This document shows positions 1-9,215 of a stretch of 49,354 nucleotides of DNA, piece after piece (position 1 is the first letter of the stretch; every line of letters starts with the position of its first letter). The notes below the pieces were generated by a model that was not told the DNA's origin, did not search any database, and saw only the letters and a program-made list of their open reading frames with translations. The stretch is from Roseburia sp. (GTDB taxonomy: Bacteria > Bacillota > Clostridia > Lachnospirales > Lachnospiraceae), in contig JAMPIG010000015.1 of assembly GCA_023662875.1 (NCBI GenBank), positions 1 to 49,354 of the forward strand. Direction: 5' to 3'. A program made the position numbers and the translations under genes.

Positions 1-2
1 AC

Positions 3-80
3 AACGAAATCACTGCCAAGAACGATGAAATCGCCAGATTAAAGGCAGAAAACGAGCGGCTAAGGAAGACAATAAAATAA
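3..80 (+). CDS. C-terminal end of a coiled-coil protein (partial)
   Basis: The frame is open from the left edge and ends at TAA 78-80, giving 25 residues with a charged heptad pattern (NDEIARLKAENERLRK), typical of a C-terminal coiled coil. The rest of the gene lies outside the window, so the product cannot be named. Similar tails end many PD-(D/E)XK Rpn-type transposase-like proteins in Clostridia, and a comparable tail occurs in the remnant at 34779-35078; that link is inference. Confidence 0.5.
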   Translation, partial: NEITAKNDEIARLKAENERLRKTIK

Positions 81-206
81 CCTCCCCGTCGGAATCCGCT
101 CTGTCCCACATATCTCCCTGCTTCCGTTTTGGCAAAACGCTTTTCTTCGCCGAAAACAGAAGCAGGAAAGCTCTGCGCCAGTCAGATCCTGGGTCACGCG
201 CTTTTC

Positions 207-464
207 TCAATATTCCAGCGCCGTCACCTTATAATGATACTGCCCGTTCTCCTGTACCTCTCTTCCCCAGAAAAGGATCGTCTGATTGGGCTGCATTCCC
301 CGATCCAGGTCGATAATGCCAAGACGCCGAAAGCCCAGGGCCGCCTTCCTGGAAAAATAAGCGTCGCCTCCGTCCGGCCCCCGGTGCTTCAGCGCCAGCA
401 TCATCCGTTCCAACACCTCTTCCTTCTTCGCCGCCTCACCGATGATCCCGCATATCCCGCACAT
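207..464 (-). pseudogene. Truncated class II glutamine amidotransferase domain (asparagine synthase N-terminus)
   Basis: The 85-residue frame begins MCGICGIIG, with the Cys2 nucleophile of class II (Ntn) amidotransferases, and continues with HRGPDGGDAYFS and the GFRRLGIIDLDRGMQP block of AsnB-type asparagine synthases. The family normally has 500-630 residues: an amidotransferase half and an ATP-pyrophosphatase synthetase half. Here homology stops near residue 59 and a short unrelated tail ends at TGA 207-209. A good ribosome site (AAAGGAG, about 8 nt before ATG) is retained. The synthetase half is missing, so asparagine synthesis is not possible; a decayed gene or small stand-alone fragment is most likely. 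Confidence 0.7.
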
Positions 465-601
465 AGCTCATACTCCTTTATCCTTTGTTTTCAGGAGTAT
501 TGTAGGGGAGCCGCATATCCAAAATGCAATGAAGTTGTTTCGAAATTGTAAAAAGCGAGCCAACCGATCGAGATTCCCTTAGGGAACGCCGACATCTGCT
601 C

Positions 602-1918
602 TTACGGCGTCAGCCGGTTCATATCCCTGGGAAAGAGACATGCGGCTCGCACATTTTCAAAGCCCAGAAGCCTTGCGGTAAACCGCTCCAGTCCCAGGCC
701 GAGGCCTCCGTGAGGCGGCATTCCGTACCGGTGCATCATCAGAAAGCTCTCAAACTCCTCTACCCGCATATTGCGCCGCCGCATTTTCTCCACCTGCATC
801 GGATAATCGTGGATCCGCTGGCCGCCCGTCGTAATCTCAAGCCCCCGGAAGATCAGGTCGAAGCTGAGCGTCTCCTCCGGGTTCTCCGGATCCTCCATAG
901 CGTAAAACGGCCGCTTGGCGGTGGGGTAATGGGTGACGAATACAAGCTCGCTGCCGGTCTTCTCGAACAGGATCTCCGAGAGCAGCTTTTCCTCCTGGGG
1001 TTCAAAATCATGGCTTTCTCCGGGCTCCCGCCCCAGCTTCTCCCGCAGCATCGCCTTGGCCTCCGAAAACCGAATGGCTGGAATCTCCTGAATCTCCGGA
1101 AGCTTTACCTCCAGCAGCTCCAGCTCGTAGCGATACTCCTCCCGCAGTAAATCGATCGCGCTCCGAAGCATTCCTGTCTCCTTCTCCATCAGCTCCCGGA
1201 AGTCAGTAAGATAGCCCATCTCGAAGTCCACGCCGGTGTATTCGTTCAGATGCCTTGCGGTATCATGCTTTTCCGCCCGAAATACAGGGCCCACCTCGTA
1301 AACCCGCTCAAATACCCCTACCATCATCTGCTTATAAAACTGCGGGCTCTGGGCCAGGTAGGCCTCTCTGCCGAAATAGTCCAGCCGGAAGATGTTCGCG
1401 CCGCCCTCCGCTCCCGCCGAGACAATCTTGGGCGAATGGATTTCGGTAAAGCCTTCCCGCTCCAAAAAGCTTCGGAAGCCCCGCAGGATCCCCGCCTGAA
1501 TCCGAAAGACGGCTCTTTCCTTTTCGTTCCGCAGGGTCAGAGGCCGATAGTCCAGCCTGGTTTCCAACGACATCTCCAGCTTCTTCTGATTCATGACCAC
1601 CGGCATCTTCTCCGTCGGCCTTGTCAGGATACGGATCCCGGTCAGATGCAATTCCGCCCCGGCTCTCGCCCGCGGCTCCTCTACTACCTCCGCGGTAATC
1701 TCTGCGCAGGCTTCCTCCTGCAGCTGCCCGATCAACTCCGGCCTGTCGCAGACACACTGCACCGTGTACCGCGCCAGCCGCAGAATTACAAAGCAAAATC
1801 CGCTCATTTTCCGGATTTTGTAAATACTTCCCCGCAATGTTACCGTTCTGCCGACCGCCTCCCGCAGTCTTGTTACGTCCAACGGTTCCCGTTTACTCTC
1901 AAAATGAATTGATTCCAT
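602..1918 (-). CDS. aspS: Aspartyl-tRNA synthetase, archaeal/eukaryal type (probably non-discriminating, Asp/Asn)
   Basis: A class II aminoacyl-tRNA synthetase of 438 residues that charges tRNA with aspartate. An N-terminal OB-fold anticodon-binding domain (about 20-105) is followed by the catalytic core with motif 2 FRAEKHDTARHLNEY (213-227) and motif 3 GLGLGLERF (405-413). It lacks the roughly 150-residue GAD insertion of bacterial AspRS, which places it with the short archaeal type. In Clostridia such second enzymes usually charge both tRNA-Asp and tRNA-Asn, and GatCAB then amidates Asp-tRNA-Asn; this is family knowledge, and no gat genes are visible here. The start is supported by AAAAGGAG 7 nt upstream. 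An untranslated stretch of about 850 nt precedes it. Confidence 0.93.
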   Translation of the reverse strand: MESIHFESKREPLDVTRLREAVGRTVTLRGSIYKIRKMSGFCFVILRLARYTVQCVCDRPELIGQLQEEACAEITAEVVEEPRARAGAELHLTGIRILTRPTEKMPVVMNQKKLEMSLETRLDYRPLTLRNEKERAVFRIQAGILRGFRSFLEREGFTEIHSPKIVSAGAEGGANIFRLDYFGREAYLAQSPQFYKQMMVGVFERVYEVGPVFRAEKHDTARHLNEYTGVDFEMGYLTDFRELMEKETGMLRSAIDLLREEYRYELELLEVKLPEIQEIPAIRFSEAKAMLREKLGREPGESHDFEPQEEKLLSEILFEKTGSELVFVTHYPTAKRPFYAMEDPENPEETLSFDLIFRGLEITTGGQRIHDYPMQVEKMRRRNMRVEEFESFLMMHRYGMPPHGGLGLGLERFTARLLGFENVRAACLFPRDMNRLTP

Positions 1919-2410
1919 TGTTTTTCTCCTTTTCTCTCTTCAAGCTCCTGATCCGCCTTTTGCGGATTCCGGTTTTCTGTCCTTTCTATCGCTCCTCCCC
2001 CGCCCGCAAATTCGACGACGACTCAAACCAGTCTCCCGGAGTCTGGCTGGCTACGATGGAAATCGTCGCTTTGTGATTTTTTGAGTCCTCACATTTTAGG
2101 ATTCTCCGGCCATCGCCGGAAGGAGCTTCTCCATACCTCTTAGAGGAGCGCTATGCACTTTCCTGTCTTCCAGGAATTTCCTGGTACTTCTATCTATACC
2201 GGCATCGTCTTTATGCCTCATCCGATCACCCCCTCTCCCTTTGCACTCGACGCAGAAAGCGTCATCCAGAGTCTCCATCTCCTTCGGCGGCTTATCCCTT
2301 TTCTCCGTGCGATCGACGCTGAAAGCGCCGCGGAGCTTCCTGGAAAGTCAATATCCCGCCGCAAACAGCGGGCATCATTCGTGCCGCCGTGGGCAACACG
2401 GTAACAAGAT

Positions 2411-2466
2411 AAAAAAGAGACCACCCCGTATCGATTTCTCCATCGATTACAGTCTATGGTCTCTCC
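2411..2466 (-). terminator. Intrinsic terminator-like hairpin upstream of aspS
   Basis: On the minus strand GAGACCA pairs with TGGTCTC, enclosing an inner ATCGAT/ATCGAT stem, and TTTTTT follows directly. It could end transcripts from the GNAT/gpmI operon or a small leader RNA about 500 nt before the aspS start codon, or act as an attenuator. Confidence 0.55.
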
Positions 2467-2551
2467 TCTGATTCTGCACACGGCAATTTGTTTCATCCGG
2501 CAGGGACCACGGCATCGCAAGCAGCGCCTGCAGCCGTGGTCTTCTCCACCG

Positions 2552-2608
2552 CTACAAGCGCTTCCGATCGTCGTCCCTGTGAAGCGTTGTCCGTATTTTC
2601 TCAAACAT
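2552..2608 (-). CDS. Possible 18-residue leader peptide
   Basis: ATG at 2608-2606 is preceded by AGGAG with 7-nt spacing and runs 18 codons to TAG, encoding a basic/acidic peptide ending RDDDRKRL. It lies just before the 2541-2505 hairpin and the 2466-2411 terminator, an arrangement seen in translational attenuators. There is no homology evidence, so it may be chance. Confidence 0.2.
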   Translation of the reverse strand: MFEKIRTTLHRDDDRKRL

Positions 2609-2771
2609 ATGCCGTCTCCTATGCATTTTCTATCCTTTTTCCGTTCTTCTCCGGCTTACATATTCTGACTTACCTCTTCTACCTTTTGTATCGCTTCCGC
2701 TCATTTCTTCTGTCCCTGTGAAAATGACCCGAGGAAGCTGCAAGTTACTATCCAAAAATAACTCCGTGGAT

Positions 2772-3221
2772 TCAAATTTCCAGCTCATAAACCCGATAGC
2801 GGGGAATTTCCTCGTACCATCCGAAGTAATCCCGGGGAACCTCCGTTATTTCTACAAGCTCGGCCCCCAGCCCCTCGATCGTTCGATAAGACGCCTTGTT
2901 ATCCTCCTCGCAGGTAAGATATATTTTTTCCATCCCGTGATACCGAGCCACCTTCAGAACAAGCTCCGCCGCTTCCCGGGCATAATGATGTCCCCGAAAG
3001 TCCTCGTCGATTTCATAGCCGATGTTGCCGTTATAGTAGGAATGGTAATTGTGGCCGATCCGGATACTGATCTTGCCGACCGGAGTGAAATCCGGCTTTC
3101 TTTGGATTTCATACCAGTAGTACGGTATCTCCCTCTCGTTGCCCGGGTTCTTCACAATCACCTTCAGCTTCAGCCGCTCGCTTTCCAGCTCGTCAAAGCC
3201 GTCGTGAAACGCAAATTCCAT
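2772..3221 (-). CDS. GNAT-family N-acetyltransferase
   Basis: A 149-residue acetyltransferase-like protein. The GNAT pattern is seen as a central beta pair (GKISIRIGHNYHSYYNGNIG), the GYEIDEDFRGHHYAREA stretch that matches the acetyl-CoA pyrophosphate-binding region (about 66-85), and a late IYLTCEEDNKASYRTIEGLG motif, where the Asn and the following helix are typical. The substrate is unknown. ATG is preceded by AGGAGG. The gene lies 17 bp after gpmI on the same strand, so the two are probably cotranscribed. Confidence 0.8.
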   Translation of the reverse strand: MEFAFHDGFDELESERLKLKVIVKNPGNEREIPYYWYEIQRKPDFTPVGKISIRIGHNYHSYYNGNIGYEIDEDFRGHHYAREAAELVLKVARYHGMEKIYLTCEEDNKASYRTIEGLGAELVEITEVPRDYFGWYEEIPRYRVYELEI

Positions 3222-3238
3222 ACGCTCCTCCTGTTTTT

Positions 3239-4789
3239 CTATTCCGCGCGCGCCTTCAACAGCGACTTCCCGGTCATCTCCGCAGGCTGTTCCATTCCCA
3301 TGATCTCGATCAGGGTAGGCACAATGTCCGCCAGACAGCCGCCCTCGCGCAGTCCGTAAGCCTCGTCATAATTTACCAGGATGAAGGGCACCTGATTTGT
3401 CGTGTGGGCCGTAAAGGGCTCGCCGGTCTCGTAATCGATCAGCTGCTCCGCGTTCCCGTGATCCGCGCAGATAAACAGGACTCCATTCACATCCTTCACC
3501 GCCTGAACCGCTTTTCCGACACACTCGTCAACAGTCTCCACAGCCTTCACCGCCGCCTCCAGAACCCCCGTATGGCCTACCATGTCCGGATTGGCGAAAT
3601 TGATAATGATAACGTCATAGCGGTCAGAGCGGATCGCCCCGCAGAGCTTCTCACAGACCTCGGGGGCGCTCATCTGCGGCTTCAGATCGTAAGTCGCTAC
3701 GTCCTTGGGCGAGTTCACCAGCACCCTGTCCTCGCCGGGATTAGGCTCCTCCACCCCGCCGTTAAAGAAGAAGGTGACATGAGCGTACTTCTCGGTCTCC
3801 GCAATGCGGGCCTGCTTTAAATGGTTTGCTGCCAGCCACTGGCCAAAGGTATTATCCACCGACTGCTTCTCAAAGGCCACTTCCTTATTCGGAATCGTGG
3901 GATCATAGTCGGAAAAGCACACATAGGTGATATCTTTTCTGGCACCCCGGTCAAAGCCCTGGAAATCGTCGTCACAGAAAGCCCTGCTGATCTCCCTCGC
4001 CCGATCGGGACGGAAATTAAAGAAGATAATGGAATCGCCGTCCTGTACCAGCGCCACAGGCTTTCCGTCCTCCAGCGCCAGCGTGGGCTTTACAAACTCG
4101 TCCGTCTCCTCCCGATCATAGGATTCCTGAATCGCGCAGATTCCGCAGTCCGCGGTCAGTCCCTCGCCCTTTGTCATAGCGTCGTAGGCAAGCTTGACGC
4201 GATCCCAGTTCTTGTCCCGATCCATCACATAATAACGCCCCATAACGGAAGCGATCTTACCTACGCCGATCTTCTCCATCTCCTGATTCAGCGCGATGGC
4301 ATAATCCTTTCCGCTGGCAGGCGGCGTATCCCGCCCGTCCAGGAAACAGTGTACATATACCTTTTCCAGGCCGTTGCGCTTCGCCAGCTCCAGCAGGGCG
4401 TAGAGATGGGTATTGTGGCTATGGACGCCTCCGTCGGACAGCAGTCCCATCAGGTGCAGCGCGCTGTCTTTTTTCTTACAGTTTTCCACCGCCTTCACCA
4501 GCGCCGGATTTTCAAAAAACGTCCCGTCCTGGATCTCCTTTGTAATCCTGGTCAGCTCCTGATACACAATGCGGCCCGCGCCCATGTTCAGATGCCCCAC
4601 CTCGGAATTGCCCATCTGACCCTCCGGCAGGCCCACCGCCATGCCGCTGGCGTTTCCTCTTACAAAGGGACAATCCTTCATCAGCCCGTCCATTACCGGC
4701 GTCTTCGCCTGCGCCACCGCATTTCCTTCCGTCTTCTCGTTTAAACCGTACCCATCCAGAATCATTAATACAACCGGTCTCTTATTCAT
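3239..4789 (-). CDS. gpmI: 2,3-bisphosphoglycerate-independent phosphoglycerate mutase
   Basis: Interconverts 3- and 2-phosphoglycerate in glycolysis using two Mn ions and a phosphoserine intermediate. The alkaline-phosphatase-superfamily core shows MILDGYG near the N-terminus and GNSEVGH carrying the catalytic serine; DGRDTPP, NFRPDRAREI and the late metal motif ADHGNAE are also present. Length (516 residues) is normal. I place the start at the ATG at 4789, not 4798: GGAGG directly abuts the upstream ATG but stands 9 nt before the downstream one. The GNAT gene follows in the same operon, and the upstream region is shared with a divergent CDF transporter. Confidence 0.95.
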   Translation of the reverse strand: MNKRPVVLMILDGYGLNEKTEGNAVAQAKTPVMDGLMKDCPFVRGNASGMAVGLPEGQMGNSEVGHLNMGAGRIVYQELTRITKEIQDGTFFENPALVKAVENCKKKDSALHLMGLLSDGGVHSHNTHLYALLELAKRNGLEKVYVHCFLDGRDTPPASGKDYAIALNQEMEKIGVGKIASVMGRYYVMDRDKNWDRVKLAYDAMTKGEGLTADCGICAIQESYDREETDEFVKPTLALEDGKPVALVQDGDSIIFFNFRPDRAREISRAFCDDDFQGFDRGARKDITYVCFSDYDPTIPNKEVAFEKQSVDNTFGQWLAANHLKQARIAETEKYAHVTFFFNGGVEEPNPGEDRVLVNSPKDVATYDLKPQMSAPEVCEKLCGAIRSDRYDVIIINFANPDMVGHTGVLEAAVKAVETVDECVGKAVQAVKDVNGVLFICADHGNAEQLIDYETGEPFTAHTTNQVPFILVNYDEAYGLREGGCLADIVPTLIEIMGMEQPAEMTGKSLLKARAE

Positions 4790-4975
4790 GGCAATCATCC
4801 TCCATACTATACTTTTCTTCCAAGCGACATCTATCGGATGCCCGGCATTCCCTTTGGCTGCGCCCTGTACCCTTCCCGGTGTTTCATCACCGCTTCCGGA
4901 AAGGGGCCTCCCGCCCGCCGTCGTTCATGATAAAAATTTCGCGAAGCGTAAATCTTTTGCGTGTCGCTCACATAA

Positions 4976-5004
4976 TATATATCACTTTTTTCCGGTCTTC
5001 GCAA
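4976..5004 (-). promoter_or_regulatory. Candidate promoter for gpmI operon
   Basis: On the minus strand TTGCGA (5004-4999), a 17-bp spacer and TATATA (4981-4976). It is divergent from, and close to, the forward promoter at 5020-5048. The leader to gpmI would be about 180 nt. Confidence 0.4.
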
Positions 5005-5019
5005 GTAGCTTTTTACTCC

Positions 5020-5048
5020 TTGCATTTTTCCCCGCCCCCTGCTATACT
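5020..5048 (+). promoter_or_regulatory. Candidate sigma-A promoter for the CDF transporter
   Basis: TTGCAT (5020-5025), exactly 17 bp, then TATACT (5043-5048). It lies 59 bp before the start codon at 5108. Confidence 0.6.
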
Positions 5049-5107
5049 GGTTAGAAACTTCGGAGCGCGGCGTCGACCGCCGCATCCGCTTTTCATCGAG
5101 GTGTTTT

Positions 5108-6274
5108 ATGATTACATTCCTTGCACGCTTTTTTATCAAAAATCCGAAGGATTACAAAGACATTTACGTCCGTCAGGCCTACGGCGTTCTCTGCGGCGCG
5201 GCGGGGATATTTCTGAACCTCTGCCTGTTTGCCGGAAAGTTCGTCGCCGGGTTTTTAAGCCGTTCCATCGCCGTCACAGCCGACGCCTTCAACAATCTCT
5301 CCGACGCCGGTTCCTCCGTCATCACCCTGATCGGCTTCCGGATGGCCGGGCAGAAGCCGGATCCGGATCATCCCTTCGGGCATGGTCGGATCGAGTACAT
5401 AAGCGGACTGCTGGTCTCGATTCTGATCCTGCTCATGGGTATAGAGCTGATCAAGACCTCCGTCGGAAAAATTCTCCGCCCGGAGGAGCTGGCTTTCTCT
5501 CCCCTGATTCTGACCATCCTGATCGTCTCGATCCTGGTAAAATATTATATGTTCCTGTATAATCGAAAAGTAGGACAGAAAATAGATTCCGCCGCCATGA
5601 AGGTCACCGGCACAGACTCCCTGGGGGACGCCCTCTCCACGGCCGTCGTCCTGATCGCCACACTGACCTCTCATTTTACCGGCCTGGCCCTCGACGGCTG
5701 GTGCGGCGTGCTGGTCGGGCTCTTCGTCTGCTATACGGGCCTTACCGCGGCCCGGGATACGATCAGTCCCCTGCTGGGGCAGGCTCCCGACAGAGCCTTT
5801 GTACAGCAGGTAAACGATATCGTCATGAGCCACCCCGAGATCCTTGGTCTTCACGATCTCATCGTCCATAATTACGGACCCGGGCGGGTTTTGATCTCCC
5901 TTCACGCGGAGGTTCCCGCCGACGGCAATATTCTAACCCTGCATGACGTTATCGACACGACGGAGCACGAGCTGAAAAGCGCCCTGAATTGTCACGCCGT
6001 CATCCACATGGATCCCGTTCAGGTCGGCGACGAGGAGACGGAGCGCCTGAAAAGGTTAGTTCAAAGCTACCTGGACGAGATTTCCCCCTCTCTCTCCATG
6101 CATGATTTTCGGATTGTCCCGGGGCCCAGCCATACCAACCTGATCTTTGATGTGGTAACTCCTTACGACTTCCCCTTATCCGACGGAGAGCTGATCGCGC
6201 GGCTGGACGCAAGGGTCAGGGCGAAAAATCCGGAGTATTTTCTTGTTGTGGAGGTCGACAAAACTATGATATAA
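5108..6274 (+). CDS. Cation diffusion facilitator family transporter (possibly Mn type)
   Basis: A 388-residue inner-membrane metal/proton antiporter with several hydrophobic segments in the first 220 residues and a C-terminal cytoplasmic domain. The transport-site motifs are visible: ADAFNNLSDAGSS in TM2, the loop HPFGHGRIEY, and DSLGDALST in TM5. The quartet reads NxxxD in TM2 and DxxxD in TM5, rather than the HxxxD of zinc exporters, which fits the manganese group; that assignment is inference. A second extra-membrane CDF-like domain extends the C-terminus (about 290-388). GAGGTG precedes the ATG, and a 17-bp-spaced promoter lies upstream. Divergent from gpmI. Confidence 0.9.
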   Translation: MITFLARFFIKNPKDYKDIYVRQAYGVLCGAAGIFLNLCLFAGKFVAGFLSRSIAVTADAFNNLSDAGSSVITLIGFRMAGQKPDPDHPFGHGRIEYISGLLVSILILLMGIELIKTSVGKILRPEELAFSPLILTILIVSILVKYYMFLYNRKVGQKIDSAAMKVTGTDSLGDALSTAVVLIATLTSHFTGLALDGWCGVLVGLFVCYTGLTAARDTISPLLGQAPDRAFVQQVNDIVMSHPEILGLHDLIVHNYGPGRVLISLHAEVPADGNILTLHDVIDTTEHELKSALNCHAVIHMDPVQVGDEETERLKRLVQSYLDEISPSLSMHDFRIVPGPSHTNLIFDVVTPYDFPLSDGELIARLDARVRAKNPEYFLVVEVDKTMI

Positions 6275-6417
6275 ATCCCAAAACTGCCATTTTCGAAGAC
6301 ACTTTTGTCAGAAACGACGGATTTTTATTGCAGCGAATTCGGTTTTGAACAGAAAGCAAGACAATGCAGACTGTATGGATCAGAAAATCGCTCTTATTAC
6401 GGAAGAAAGGATCTCAC

Positions 6418-6840
6418 ATGTCACCAATCATCTACCTCACTCAGGCGGAGACCAGACGCCTGGAAACGCTGGAAAAAAGATACCGCAGCAAGGCCCGGGA
6501 GGCGCTGGAAGGCCGGGTTGCCTATTATCACCGTATCACCGGCGGAAGCTACAAAAAAATCACTGTCCGCGACCAGAAAACCCGCTGGGGAAGCTGCTCC
6601 TCCCGAGGGACGCTCTCCTTCAATTACCGGCTGATCTTCGCGCCTCCCAAGGTGCTGGATTATGTGGTTGTACATGAGCTCTGTCATCTGACTCACATGA
6701 ACCATTCCAAAGACTTCTGGAATATGGTGGGTTCCGTCCTTCCGGATTACAGAAAACAGAGAAAATGGCTCCGGGAGCACGGCCACGAGCTGACCCTGGA
6801 GCATTATCTGGAGCAAAAAGGGATTCCCGTCACGCTGTAA
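6418..6840 (+). CDS. YgjP-like zinc metallopeptidase-domain protein (DUF45)
   Basis: A 140-residue M48-like zinc hydrolase fold. The signature is HELCHLTHMNHSKDFW (HExxH plus a third downstream His), preceded by the family block KTRWGSCSSRGTLSFNYRL. The start is placed at 6418, where GAAAGGA sits 6 nt upstream; an in-frame ATG at 6364 lacks a ribosome site. Members of this family (YgjP, or DUF45 in SprT-like relatives) are thought to be intracellular metalloproteases with unknown substrates. It follows the CDF gene by about 140 bp and may have its own promoter. Confidence 0.85.
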   Translation: MSPIIYLTQAETRRLETLEKRYRSKAREALEGRVAYYHRITGGSYKKITVRDQKTRWGSCSSRGTLSFNYRLIFAPPKVLDYVVVHELCHLTHMNHSKDFWNMVGSVLPDYRKQRKWLREHGHELTLEHYLEQKGIPVTL

Positions 6841-6877
6841 AACGCCGCGGAAATCCCCTTTTATTCTTCTATTCTTC

Positions 6878-8236
<1,359 letters not shown>

Positions 8237-8269
8237 TTATAATATGTTTGAAAACATGCACACTAACGT

Positions 8270-8298
8270 ATTATAAGTCATCCTCTCCGCTTTTACAA
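8270..8298 (-). promoter_or_regulatory. gdhA promoter
   Basis: Minus strand TTGTAA (8298-8293), 17-bp spacer, TATAAT (8275-8270). It is about 45 nt upstream of the gdhA start codon. Confidence 0.7.
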
Positions 8299-8415
8299 TA
8301 TGCTTTATCCCGTTAAACAGTAAAAGTTTTCCAAATTAAATCCCGCAGTTTTGTACAAAATTACAGGAAACAGCAATGTGCCGCCGCTTCCGTTTCAACT
8401 GAACTTCGCCCTCCA

Positions 8416-8850
8416 TCACCCCAGATATTGCTTCAGCCGGGCTACATTCCTCTCCTCCAGCTCTATGAACTGCCTGGCCAAGGTCTTTGGCTGCTCACCG
8501 GCGTTTTCGTTGCGCTTCAGAGCCTTTTCCATCTCAATGATCCCGTTGGTGCTCTCCCGGATCATAATCTCGGCAATCCGGCCGGTACTGGTATTCAACA
8601 GGGTATTATAATGGATCCCCGTCCTCAACAGGGCGTCCGCCAGCGCCCCGCTCCGGTAATAGTCCGCCCTTCCGTCCACCAGCTGCCGGGAGGCGGCGTT
8701 GTGAAGCTCCGAATACTTTAAGGACTGCCTGGAAAGCTGCATAGCCAGGGCGTCGTCATGTACCTTGTCGGAGATCGTATCGATCGCCTTCATCGCCGTC
8801 TCCGTATTCTTTTGTATTTCCCGGTAAATCGCTATTTCCTGTGATGTCAT
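8416..8850 (-). CDS. Uncharacterised helical-bundle protein
   Basis: A 144-residue, almost entirely helical protein with no membrane segment. The two halves (about 10-60 and 90-140) both read as long amphipathic helices rich in Glu, Ala and Leu, and the spacing resembles ferritin-like four-helix bundles such as the DUF2383/PA2169 group. I see no complete set of di-metal ligands, so the fold is inferred and the function unknown. AAGGAG stands about 9 nt before the ATG. It stands alone between gdhA and an SH3-repeat protein. Confidence 0.6.
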   Translation of the reverse strand: MTSQEIAIYREIQKNTETAMKAIDTISDKVHDDALAMQLSRQSLKYSELHNAASRQLVDGRADYYRSGALADALLRTGIHYNTLLNTSTGRIAEIMIRESTNGIIEMEKALKRNENAGEQPKTLARQFIELEERNVARLKQYLG

Positions 8851-9124
8851 TCTCTACTCTCCTTCCGGCCCTTTTTACGCGGACATTTTTCATCGGAATA
8901 AACGTTGATCCAAATCAAACTTCCGGCCTCCTCTCCTCTTTACGCCGGACAATTCCCTCAGCGGATTGCCAGACGCCGTTTATACCCTGTCCATGCCTGC
9001 AGCTCTCTTACATTTCAAGTCCGTCTTCCCTGACCGGAAGGAACCTCATGCAAAAAGCATCCTGAAACGGCGCTTCAAAAAGTGCTTCGCATTCCTCGGA
9101 CACGCGACACAGTTTCTTAGTAAA
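8851..9124. other. Gene-free stretch
   Basis: I see no gene, repeat or recognisable RNA in these 274 bases; the short frames present lack ribosome sites. The only clear signal nearby is the terminator at 9125-9158. Confidence 0.5.
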
Positions 9125-9158
9125 CAAAAAAGGGGAAGCCCTCCGTAAAAGGCTTCCC
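9125..9158 (-). terminator. Terminator of the SH3-repeat gene
   Basis: Minus strand GGGAAGCC...GGCTTCCC (arms 9158-9151 and 9140-9133), followed by CCTTTTTT (9132-9125). It lies 58 bp after the stop codon at 9216. Confidence 0.8.
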
Positions 9159-9215
9159 AAAACGTCCCCTTTTTATTCTGATCAATGCCGGAGCTCCCGG
9201 TTTTCTCCCGTCCTC

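Larger units (their letters stand above)
1919..2771. other. Long gene-free stretch upstream of aspS
   Basis: I see no convincing protein gene in these 853 bases on either strand; the open frames have shadow-like, Arg/Ser-rich composition. On the minus strand the stretch holds, in order, a possible 18-codon leader ORF (2608-2552), a GACCACGGC...GCCGTGGTC hairpin (2541-2505), a terminator-like hairpin with T6 (2466-2411), and two imperfect copies of a 20-bp motif (2308-2327 and 2234-2253; TGCGATCGACGCTGAAAGCG and a variant). It may be a regulatory leader of aspS, a small RNA gene, or both. Confidence 0.4.

Noticed and set aside
2340-2400. Certain T-box antiterminator before aspS
   Set aside because: Only a partial likeness (GGCGGCAC, then CCCGC stem); the canonical AGGGTGG-ACC-GCG string and a clear specifier domain are not seen, so it is reported only as a possibility.
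3404-4744. Long open frames on the plus strand opposite gpmI
   Set aside because: Shadows of gpmI; low-complexity, His/Arg/Leu-rich composition and no ribosome sites.
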